Assembly (NCBI GenBank): GCA_030637245.1 | Contig: DAOVVI010000015.1 | Coordinates: 1 to 11,890, forward strand | Source of the DNA: Cyclobacteriaceae bacterium | GTDB lineage: Bacteria > Bacteroidota > Bacteroidia > Cytophagales > Cyclobacteriaceae | Length of the DNA: 11,890 nt | Direction: 5' to 3' | Shown here: positions 1 through 6,023 of the stretch, piece after piece | Numbering within the stretch: position 1 is the first letter of the stretch | Layout: every line of letters starts with the position of its first letter | Position numbers and translations under genes: made by a program | The notes under the pieces: model-generated | Told to the model about the DNA's origin: nothing | The model's database searches: none | Seen by the model: only the letters and a program-made list of their open reading frames with translations

Positions 1-428
1 AGTTTACAACAGAGAGTTTAAAATGGGTCTGGTATGATGGCTCGGGGGCTCCAAAAAACCATAAAGAATTAGAATTACCCAACAATGAAAAACTTCCAGG
101 GCAAGGTTCTATGTTTATAGGAGAAAAAGGAAGATTGCTTTTGCCGCACTTCACATATGCAAAACTGATCGTTGACGGGAAATATGAAAAAATAGATTTC
201 CCAACGCTGGAACATGCAGATCATTATCACCAGTTTGTGGATACCTGTTTGGGCAAAGACAAATGTAGTGTTCCGTTCTCTTATGCTGCCAGGTTGACCG
301 AAGCCATACTCCTGGGAGTTGTTGCTAATCGTTTCCCAAATGAAACATTGCATTGGAATAATGAAACCTCTAGCTTCTCTGAATCAGCTGCCAACAAATT
401 GTTAGGTGGAGAGTATAGGACATTTTGA
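1..428 (+). CDS. Gfo/Idh/MocA-family oxidoreductase, C-terminal part (5' truncated by the window edge)
   Basis: The reading frame is open from base 3 to the TGA at 426-428, giving the last 141 residues of a protein that begins outside the window. The stretch LPGQGSMFIGEKGRLLLPH and the following acidic, aromatic segment ending in YAARLTEAILLGVVANRF resemble the C-terminal substrate-binding domain of Bacteroidota and Planctomycetes Gfo/Idh/MocA proteins. Those are NAD(P)-dependent oxidoreductases that act on sugars and related polyols. The Rossmann NAD-binding domain would lie upstream and cannot be seen, so the substrate cannot be named. There is no signal-peptide information because the N-terminus is missing; many relatives carry a Tat signal. 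The gene ends 60 bp before a strong hairpin and converges on the aldo/keto reductase gene. I am confident of the family from the motif pattern, not of the reaction. Confidence 0.82.
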   Translation, partial: FTTESLKWVWYDGSGAPKNHKELELPNNEKLPGQGSMFIGEKGRLLLPHFTYAKLIVDGKYEKIDFPTLEHADHYHQFVDTCLGKDKCSVPFSYAARLTEAILLGVVANRFPNETLHWNNETSSFSESAANKLLGGEYRTF

Positions 429-488
429 TGAATTTGAATAGAAGTTCTATTCAGTCAACTTTTTAGATAGCTTAGATTTGGAATATTT

Positions 489-520
489 CCCTCTTTGCAG
501 TCCACCCATTGCAAAGAGGG
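489..520. terminator. Hairpin between convergent genes, probable (bidirectional) terminator
   Basis: CCCTCTTTGCA at 489-499 pairs perfectly with TGCAAAGAGGG at 510-520, an 11-bp stem around a 10-base loop. It lies between the stop of the oxidoreductase (428) and the stop of the aldo/keto reductase (542), so it could end transcripts from both sides. The flanking T-runs are poor on both strands (ATTT on the plus side), so it is not a textbook intrinsic terminator. It may instead be an RNA 3'-end stabiliser. Confidence 0.6.
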
Positions 521-541
521 ATTTATGATACAGCATTTTCC

Positions 542-1534
542 TCAACCTTTCTCCTTCATTAATTGAAGTAATTTTTCAAACCGTTCCCCATATAATTCAT
601 GCAATTGATCCATATCTGAGTCTTTTAATGTTATGCTATCTGTTGAATTTGATATAGCCTGCTCCGGCGTTTTTATACCGGGAATTACAGTTGAAATCTC
701 AGGGTGGTTCAGAATAAAGCTTAAAGCAAAGGAAGGCAAACCGATTTCATATTTTTCAGCTATTGGCCAAACCGGTTCCAGGTCTTTAAGCGATTGTTCC
801 AAAACTTCAGGATTCAGCCGGAAATTCCGATGGTCGGTTTCAGGAAACTTAGACTCCTTATTAAACTTTCCGGTCAATAATCCAAACTGAAGTGGCATAC
901 GCGCGATGACGCCCATGCCTTTCCCAGATGCCATTTTCAATAGAGGCAGCGCTTTCTGATTAATGATGTTAAAAACCAGTTGAAATCCATAGCCAAAGTC
1001 ATTTTCCAACATATAGTTGGCTTCGGGTTCCGGATCGTAGGTATTTATTGACAAACCCCAATACTTGATTTTTCCCTGCTTTTGTAATTGTTGCATAGCC
1101 TCAATGCATTCACCATTTTCCAGGTGCTTCATTTTTGCGGCATGCAATTGATAATAATCAATAGATTCCCTTTTCAATCTTTTCAAGCTGAGTTCACAAG
1201 CTTCGATTATATATTCTTTGCTGTAATCGAGATAGATGTTGTCATCAGCGTCCAATCTATGGCCAACTTTTGATGCCACAATAATGTCATCCCGGTTTCC
1301 CCAAAGTTTGCCAATAAGCTCTTCAGAGTGTCCAAGGCCGTAAAAGTCTGCAGTATCATAAAAATTAATACCGAGATCAAGCGCTTTTTTCAGGGCTTCT
1401 ATTGAGGTTTTATCATTGACATCGCCCCAACCGATCGGGATATCTCCAGCCATCGCCGGACCTCCAATGGCCCAGGCTCCAAATCCAACCTCACTTACAT
1501 TCAAGTTCGTTTTACCAAATTTCCGGTACTTCAT
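542..1534 (-). CDS. Aldo/keto reductase
   Basis: A complete 330-residue protein of usual AKR length, with the (beta/alpha)8 family signatures. The N-terminal motif is LNVSEVGFGAWAIGG. The catalytic tetrad reads Asp60 and Tyr65 (DTADFYG), Lys89 (VASKVG) and His131 (YYQLHAA). A GKIKYWGLS strand and a C-terminal cofactor segment around STVIPGIKTPEQ follow. The family reduces aldehydes, ketones or sugar carbonyls using NAD(P)H in the cytoplasm; the substrate cannot be told from sequence. Its ATG overlaps the TGA of the CotH-like gene in an ATGA arrangement (1531-1534), which implies translational coupling and a shared transcript. No signal peptide is present, so this enzyme is cytoplasmic whereas its partner is exported. 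The hairpin at 489-520 lies just past the stop. Resemblance is to the AKR class often annotated as general-stress or YhdN-like reductase. Confidence 0.93.
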   Translation of the reverse strand: MKYRKFGKTNLNVSEVGFGAWAIGGPAMAGDIPIGWGDVNDKTSIEALKKALDLGINFYDTADFYGLGHSEELIGKLWGNRDDIIVASKVGHRLDADDNIYLDYSKEYIIEACELSLKRLKRESIDYYQLHAAKMKHLENGECIEAMQQLQKQGKIKYWGLSINTYDPEPEANYMLENDFGYGFQLVFNIINQKALPLLKMASGKGMGVIARMPLQFGLLTGKFNKESKFPETDHRNFRLNPEVLEQSLKDLEPVWPIAEKYEIGLPSFALSFILNHPEISTVIPGIKTPEQAISNSTDSITLKDSDMDQLHELYGERFEKLLQLMKEKG

Positions 1535-2757
1535 TTTTCAAGTAGGTTTTTTAAATAATCCAAGAGACTGATTCTGGACATAATCAGTTGGTTAAATAAA
1601 ATGTTTATATCCTTCTGTAATATGTTAATATTTACATTTTTATACTGATCATATTGAGACATTCCAATAATTTCCTCATTCGAATAATAAGGGTATAAAT
1701 CCGCATACGTATTTTCAAATATTTTTTTTAAAGTTGAGGCGGACAGTTGAGTGAGCATTTTGTTGAGTTGAGTTAAGTATTTATCATAAAGATATGGGTC
1801 ATTCGCTATTTTTTGATCCAGCTTATCTTCCGATGAAAAAATAAATTTGTCTCCAATATTTTTTTTCTTTGCATCCATTCCTTCGTGCGGTGCGGCTGCA
1901 AATATATCATCGTAATCCCATGGAATGATTTTGAATTTATCTTCAACAGGATCAATACAAAAATTAACCTCATCGGTGTAGTCACCATTTCGTACAAAGA
2001 AATTGAATGCGAGCCATTTCATATACATCTCCATGTCAAGCCAGCGCGACAGAACTTCATAGAGTTCCTGGCCTTCATATTTATTTAGAGATTTATATAT
2101 CTGATTATAATAATTCTTATAATTTTTGACTTCGGATTTGTCAATTTTTTCCCCGGTTTTAATTTTATCTATATTGTGATTATACCCTCTCCGTATGATC
2201 AGGGGTGAGTTTTTCTTTTTTATTGCCCAGTCCTGCGGTCGTTCTACTATCAGATATATTCCTTCACTTTTGTCATTTATGCGTAGTTCACAATATGAAT
2301 AGAAAAGCTCAAAAAGTTGTATTTCTTCCATTAATTCAAATGCAAGTCTGTTTCGGATATAACTTTTATCCATAGAAAGGCTTACGGCATTGAACTTTTT
2401 CATTGATTCTGTCCGGTCTCCATGATGAAATGTCATTTTTGACTCCAGATTAAAACTGAAACTTTTCCTTCTAAAGAGTAAGGTAGATTTTCCTCTAGTA
2501 TGTATGTCTTTAGAAGAAATACTATCTCCATTAATTATTAATGCCGGTTGTCTCAATGAAATTTTATTACCATCAGTATTCTGTATTTTCTGGTATTCTG
2601 TGGTTGAAATATATAGTTCAATTTTGTTTTCAATTGAACGTCCTGCATCTTTTAATGTAAGTTCATCATTAGCAGGAATTGCCCAACAAAATGATTGGGC
2701 ACAAGTGATAATAAAAATGAGTATTCTTTTACCAATGTGGCTATTTAATAATTTCAC
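1531..2757 (-). CDS. Secreted CotH kinase-like protein
   Basis: 408 residues starting with GTG at 2755-2757; the frame upstream is open but contains no ATG. A Sec signal peptide is clear: basic GKR, hydrophobic ILIFIITCAQSF, probable cleavage after Cys-Trp-Ala26. The mature part has CotH-family landmarks: HTRGKSTLLFRRKSFSFNL (residues 86-104), YCELRINDKSEGIYLIVERP (155-174), the NGDYTD segment (257-262) with Asp259 in the likely catalytic position, and PWDYDDIF (279-286) as the metal-binding Asp motif. In Bacillus and Bacteroidota this family adopts an atypical protein-kinase-like fold, and spore CotH phosphorylates coat proteins. Here an extracytoplasmic kinase or nucleotidyl-transfer role is an inference only. 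The gene is the first of a two-gene unit with the aldo/keto reductase. It is divergent from the toxin-antitoxin module, so the 2758-3107 region must carry its promoter. Base composition is AT-rich like the adjacent module. Confidence 0.85.
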   Translation of the reverse strand: MKLLNSHIGKRILIFIITCAQSFCWAIPANDELTLKDAGRSIENKIELYISTTEYQKIQNTDGNKISLRQPALIINGDSISSKDIHTRGKSTLLFRRKSFSFNLESKMTFHHGDRTESMKKFNAVSLSMDKSYIRNRLAFELMEEIQLFELFYSYCELRINDKSEGIYLIVERPQDWAIKKKNSPLIIRRGYNHNIDKIKTGEKIDKSEVKNYKNYYNQIYKSLNKYEGQELYEVLSRWLDMEMYMKWLAFNFFVRNGDYTDEVNFCIDPVEDKFKIIPWDYDDIFAAAPHEGMDAKKKNIGDKFIFSSEDKLDQKIANDPYLYDKYLTQLNKMLTQLSASTLKKIFENTYADLYPYYSNEEIIGMSQYDQYKNVNINILQKDINILFNQLIMSRISLLDYLKNLLEK

Positions 2758-2894
2758 AAATAATAAGGTTATCCATATCTTTATACTAAAATAAGCAATA
2801 TTTAAAATTATCGGATAATCATATGGCCTTTTTTGGAATTTTACTTATTTGACATTTTTCTAAATATTGTGTTAGCGAACTATAACGAAACAGT

Positions 2895-2908
2895 GGTTTT
2901 GCAAAACC
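2895..2908. promoter_or_regulatory. Palindrome GGTTTTGCAAAACC, candidate operator (site 1)
   Basis: A perfect 14-bp palindrome in the divergent region, about 200 bp upstream of the antitoxin start. Its core GTTTTGCAAAAC recurs with a single change at 3023-3034. Dyad sites close to the promoter are the usual target of type II antitoxins, so this is a candidate autoregulatory operator. It could also influence the CotH-like gene on the other strand. A TTGACA sequence lies at 2849-2854, but no convincing partner box is visible at the proper spacing. The function is inferred. Confidence 0.45.
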
Positions 2909-2992
2909 TTGAATAAACATATAAACAAAAAGAAAGAAACAATTAAATCACCACATCCAAAAGTTAATCATTTACCATAAATAACACAGGCA

Positions 2993-3124
2993 ATGTCTTT
3001 TGGAATTCAATTTATCAATGCTGTTTTGAAAAACAATAATTCAAATGAAACGTATATTATTTCAGATGAATTTCATATATTTATCAAATTAATTAATTCA
3101 ATTGAAGATGATAAAGACACATAA
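2993..3124 (+). CDS. Possible small ORF (43 aa) overlapping the antitoxin start
   Basis: An ATG at 2993-2995 opens 43 codons ending with TAA at 3122-3124, in a different frame from the antitoxin and overlapping its start by 17 bp. An AGG lies a few bases ahead of the ATG. The peptide (MSFGIQFINAVLKNNN at its start, acidic end) shows no domain I recognise, no signal peptide and no membrane segment. It may be a real leader peptide coupled to antitoxin translation, or simply chance coding in AT-rich DNA. The second palindrome lies inside it, which favours non-coding regulatory DNA. Low confidence. Confidence 0.22.
   Translation: MSFGIQFINAVLKNNNSNETYIISDEFHIFIKLINSIEDDKDT
3022..3035. promoter_or_regulatory. 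Palindrome TGTTTTGAAAAACA, candidate operator (site 2)
   Basis: The arms TGTTTT (3022-3027) and AAAACA (3030-3035) are perfectly complementary around a central GA. The 12-base core GTTTTGAAAAAC differs from the core of site 1 (2896-2907) at only one position. It sits about 73 bp before the antitoxin ATG. Two matching dyads 127 bp apart suggest cooperative binding by a dimeric or tetrameric antitoxin complex. This is an inference from position and symmetry. Confidence 0.42.
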
Positions 3125-3593
3125 AGCACGGGTCGAAAAACTTAGTTCATTTATAATTGAGTTTTCTGATTATCCTGTGAAAATATTAACTTCCAATGAT
3201 CCCGTAATTCTAAAGGAAAAGGAGTATAGAAAACTGCTGGATGAATTAAAACCGAAAAAATTCAAATTAGACTCGTTAATGGAGTTCTTAAGCATTAACA
3301 GAGAAGTATTAGGCGGAATACTTGGTATATCTGAAACTACTACGCACCGGATAATAAAAGAAGGTAGAAAACTAGGTAAAAATGAATTATTCAGGTTACA
3401 ACAACTTATGGAAATTATTCTTACCGGGATCGATGTATTTGATTACGTAATTGGTGATTTTATTGAATGGATGCATACTAAAATAATTGAAAAAGAAAAT
3501 CAGACACCAATTGAAGTTTTTATAAATAGCGCATTTGGCTTTAGCGAATTAAATTCTATACTGAACAGGATAGAGCACAGCATTTACAATTAA
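3108..3593 (+). CDS. Xre/MbcA/ParS-type antitoxin of a RES toxin-antitoxin pair
   Basis: 161 residues from the ATG at 3108; an in-frame TTG at 3102 would add two residues, and the ATG is preferred as the commoner start. Residues 1-50 are a charged N-terminal region. Residues about 54-100 form a Xre-like helix-turn-helix (LDSLMEFLSINREVLGGILG, then SETTTHRIIKEGRKL), as in MbcA, ParS and Xre antitoxins. Residues about 103-160 match the DUF2384 toxin-binding domain, with Trp121, a TPIEVFINSAFG stretch and an NRIEHSIYN end. The known role is to bind and block the cognate RES toxin's active site and, through the helix-turn-helix, repress the shared promoter. The gene lies 15 bp before the toxin gene in the same direction, the classical antitoxin-first order. 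Two palindromic sites upstream fit autoregulation. The spacing to the toxin is tight, so co-transcription is very likely. Confidence 0.88.
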   Translation: MIKTHKARVEKLSSFIIEFSDYPVKILTSNDPVILKEKEYRKLLDELKPKKFKLDSLMEFLSINREVLGGILGISETTTHRIIKEGRKLGKNELFRLQQLMEIILTGIDVFDYVIGDFIEWMHTKIIEKENQTPIEVFINSAFGFSELNSILNRIEHSIYN

Positions 3594-3608
3594 CGAGCTT
3601 ATTTTTTC

Positions 3609-4139
3609 ATGGTCTTTTATAGAATTACCAAAGAGTCTTACAAGGATAGTTACGATGGTATTGGCGGAACAAAAGAATTAGGAAGGTGGCATAATATTCC
3701 CATCAATATCATGTATGCTTCAGAAGCCACCATATTATGTGCTGCTGAATTAATTGTACATAGCAAAAAACTTCCTCGTTCACGATATGTTCAGCATTTC
3801 AATATTCCGAATAATAAAACTGTAAAATTCACAGATATCGGGAATAATTTGTATGAAAATGGGTGGGATATTGACATTTCAAAAACAATTCGAAATGAGA
3901 TGAGAAGGTATTGGATGAACAAAACAGATTACTGTGCCATGATTATACCATCAGTACTTACCCCAACAGAAATGAACGTCCTAATTAATCCATCTCTACT
4001 CAATAAAGAATGGATTAATGAATCCTTTTCATATATTTTTGACCAAAGACTCACAACAGCTGCATATGACAGATCAGATGGAAACGAAAATGAGACGAAG
4101 AAAAGAGTCAGATTATTAAGGGTGCTTTGGAATAGATAG
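3609..4139 (+). CDS. RES-domain toxin
   Basis: 176 residues beginning MVFYRITKESY. RES family residues can be identified: Arg26 in GGTKELGRWH, the YASEAT and AAEL segment with Glu47, and Ser115 in IIPSVLTPTEMNVLINP, giving the conserved Arg, Glu and Ser that name the family. Studied RES toxins deplete NAD+ (MbcT is an NAD+ phosphorylase) or ADP-ribosylate a phosphoribosyl-pyrophosphate synthetase (ParT). They act in the cytoplasm and are held inactive by the Xre/DUF2384 partner. The RES domain seems to end near residue 148 (FDQRL). The remaining roughly 28 residues are a charged, arginine-rich tail longer than is usual, and may be an extension unique to this lineage. No signal peptide or membrane segment. 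The start at 3609 is the first ATG of the frame after a short AT-rich gap. Confidence 0.9.
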   Translation: MVFYRITKESYKDSYDGIGGTKELGRWHNIPINIMYASEATILCAAELIVHSKKLPRSRYVQHFNIPNNKTVKFTDIGNNLYENGWDIDISKTIRNEMRRYWMNKTDYCAMIIPSVLTPTEMNVLINPSLLNKEWINESFSYIFDQRLTTAAYDRSDGNENETKKRVRLLRVLWNR

Positions 4140-4189
4140 ATTTAAATCCAATAGACCTTCAGATAATGATCATTCGATAAGTTTGGATA

Positions 4190-5746
4190 ATGAAAAAATA
4201 CAAAGGGGTCATATCGGCTGGAGACAAGTTGACATCAGAGGCTGGAGCTGAGATTCTTAAGGCTGGAGGAAACGCTTTTGATGCAGCAATAGCTGCAACT
4301 TTTATGTCATTTGCTGCAAGTTCATCCATTACTTCTGCCGGTGGTGGAGGTTTTCTTTTGGCTCATCAGGCAAACTCTTTGAGTTTGATTTATGACTTTT
4401 TTGTGCATACCCCAAAATCAAAACGCAAAACTGACGATCTGGATTTTTATCCTGTAGATGTGGATTTTGGAGATAAAATGCAGGAATTCCATGTAGGGCT
4501 GGGATCGGTTGCTACTCCCGGAAATATTGCAGGTCTTTTTGAAGTTTATCAAGATTTAGGTTCGATGCCTATGTCTGAAATTATGGCTCCTGTGCTCGAC
4601 CGGATGAAAAAAGGCATTGAACTTCATAAGCAGACTAAATATCAAATTGATATTCTTACTCCAATTTTGACTATAACCGAACAAGGGAAACTTATATACT
4701 TAAATAATCAAAAACCATTGGCTATTGGCGACACCTATTTTTTGCCACAGATGTTGGATACATTTGACTATTTAGCCAGGTCGGGGCCGGAGGAATTTTA
4801 CGAAGGTGAAATTGCTCAACGTATTTCAACGCTTTGTAACGACAATGGAGGCAACCTTACTTATGAGGATTTTAAATCTTACCGGGTAATGAAAAGAAAA
4901 CCGCTGGCGATGAATTACAGGGATGCAAAAATACTCACAAATCCACCACCTAATTCCGGAGGTCCGTTGATTATCTTTTTATTGAAAATGATGGAAGGTG
5001 TATCATTTGAAAAAAGCGATTATGGAAAAGCAAAACATTTGCAGGCATTAGCAGAAGCCATAAGGTTAACAGGATTAACGCGCATAGAGAGATTTGAAAA
5101 AAATGTATATGCAAATAATATCCTCGAACATATTTTTGATCCTGAATTTGTAACAACATTGCAGCAAACACTTCAAAACTCATTGCACAAATCGGGAAAT
5201 ACAACGCATGTGAGTGTCATTGATCAAAAAGGAAATGTAGCCGCCTGCACGACTTCGGTCGGGGAAGGATGTGGTTATTTTATTCCCGGAACCGGCGTAA
5301 TGCTAAATAATATGCTCGGTGAGGAAGATATAAATAAACAGGGATTCCATAAATGGGAGGAAAATACGAGAATGAGCTCCATGATGAGTCCGACTGTAGT
5401 ACTTTTGCCAAAAGGAGAAAAAATGGGATTGGGCTCCGGGGGTTCTAACAGGATCAGATCCGCTATCTCACAGACCATTATGAATTATGTTGATTTTCAA
5501 TTGCAATTTGATGACGTCGTTAATAATCCAAGAATACATTTAGAAAATGACCATCTCGATGTTGAGCCGGGATTTCGGATCGAAGAGTTGGATAAAATAA
5601 AATTGCCTCCTGGAGTTGAGAAGTTCTATTGGAATGACCAAAACATGTATTTCGGTGGCACCCATGCAGTTTTTATGGATGCTCAGGGAAGATTAGAAGG
5701 AGCCGGTGACCGGAGGAGGGTGGGTCATGTGATTAAAGTTTATTAG
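4190..5746 (+). CDS. Atypical gamma-glutamyltransferase-family protein, predicted cytoplasmic
   Basis: 518 residues with the Ntn-hydrolase fold of the GGT family. SAGDKLTSEAG and AGGNAFDAAIAAT are near the N-terminus, followed by a Gly-rich GGGGFLL and ATPGNIAGLFEVY. The putative self-cleavage nucleophile is Thr338 in GNTTHVSVID, which would give a 337-residue large and a 181-residue small chain. MSSMMSPT (Ser396, Ser397) and a Gly-Ser-rich oxyanion region follow. It departs from classical GGT. The substrate-carboxylate motif DYREKAP reads DFFVHTP (69-75), so the Arg is absent. The Thr and Asn around the active site become Ser356 and Gly358. The lid-loop stretch between LNNMLGEED and the MSSM motif is about 15 residues shorter. 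These traits match a distinct GGT subclade with an LNNMLGEED motif, so glutathione may not be its substrate. There is no signal peptide and an upstream in-frame stop at 4178-4180 fixes the ATG, so it should be cytoplasmic. It begins 50 bp after the toxin gene. Confidence 0.85.
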   Translation: MKKYKGVISAGDKLTSEAGAEILKAGGNAFDAAIAATFMSFAASSSITSAGGGGFLLAHQANSLSLIYDFFVHTPKSKRKTDDLDFYPVDVDFGDKMQEFHVGLGSVATPGNIAGLFEVYQDLGSMPMSEIMAPVLDRMKKGIELHKQTKYQIDILTPILTITEQGKLIYLNNQKPLAIGDTYFLPQMLDTFDYLARSGPEEFYEGEIAQRISTLCNDNGGNLTYEDFKSYRVMKRKPLAMNYRDAKILTNPPPNSGGPLIIFLLKMMEGVSFEKSDYGKAKHLQALAEAIRLTGLTRIERFEKNVYANNILEHIFDPEFVTTLQQTLQNSLHKSGNTTHVSVIDQKGNVAACTTSVGEGCGYFIPGTGVMLNNMLGEEDINKQGFHKWEENTRMSSMMSPTVVLLPKGEKMGLGSGGSNRIRSAISQTIMNYVDFQLQFDDVVNNPRIHLENDHLDVEPGFRIEELDKIKLPPGVEKFYWNDQNMYFGGTHAVFMDAQGRLEGAGDRRRVGHVIKVY

Positions 5747-5812
5747 GCTCTACTTTTATTTTGTGCGATTGTAAAACAATTGAGATCTACAAATCATATA
5801 ATCATGTTTATA

Positions 5813-5993
5813 TTCCAAATAACAGGCACCAAATAACAAATCCGCCGACGAGGTAGATAAATACCAATATCAAATTCTCATTATCCAAACTATTTTGATT
5901 ATTCAACCTATAATGTAAATCATAAGATTTGCTAATTGGAATTTGAGCCGTTGAATATTATTTATGATTTGTCTTTTGAGATTTGCTATTTCC
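5813..5993. repeat. Degenerate inverted-repeat spacer between the two GGT genes
   Basis: The 277-bp gap (5747-6023) has no gene I can support. It is made of AT-rich, weakly complementary arms. CCAAATAACAAATC at 5829-5842 pairs with GATTTGCTATTTCC at 5980-5993 at 11 of 14 positions. AAATCATA at 5917-5924 pairs perfectly with TATGATTT at 5963-5970. TTCCAAAT and similar motifs recur along it. This resembles the decayed palindromic intergenic repeats that are common in Bacteroidota genomes. It might also serve as a transcript 3' structure for the first GGT gene or hold the promoter of the second. I see no clear promoter boxes. Confidence 0.35.
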
Positions 5994-6023
5994 ATTAATT
6001 TCGTGTAAAAACTGTTTTAAGTT

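Noticed and set aside
633..890. Plus-strand frame opposite the aldo/keto reductase
   Set aside because: Shadow of a conserved minus-strand gene; no family resemblance of its own.
2849..2877. TTGACA at 2849-2854 as a -35 box for the toxin-antitoxin operon
   Set aside because: No acceptable -10 at 16-18 bp spacing (TTAGCG there), and Bacteroidota promoters rarely use this box.
2871..2886. GTTAGCGAACTATAAC as a further dyad
   Set aside because: Only the outer four bases pair; the interior does not, so it is probably chance.
3102..3107. TTG start two codons upstream for the antitoxin
   Set aside because: It adds only Met-Lys, and the ATG at 3108 is the more usual start codon. The difference does not alter the annotation.
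4178..4185. TAAGTTTG, a match to the Bacteroidota -7 box TAnnTTTG, five bases before the atypical GGT start
   Set aside because: No TTG-type -33 element lies at a suitable distance, and the start site would have to be almost leaderless. A single 6-of-8 fixed match in AT-rich DNA is weak evidence.
5770..5783. ATTGT-AAA-ACAAT inverted repeat after the atypical GGT as a terminator
   Set aside because: A five-base AT-rich stem without a following T-run is too weak to call.
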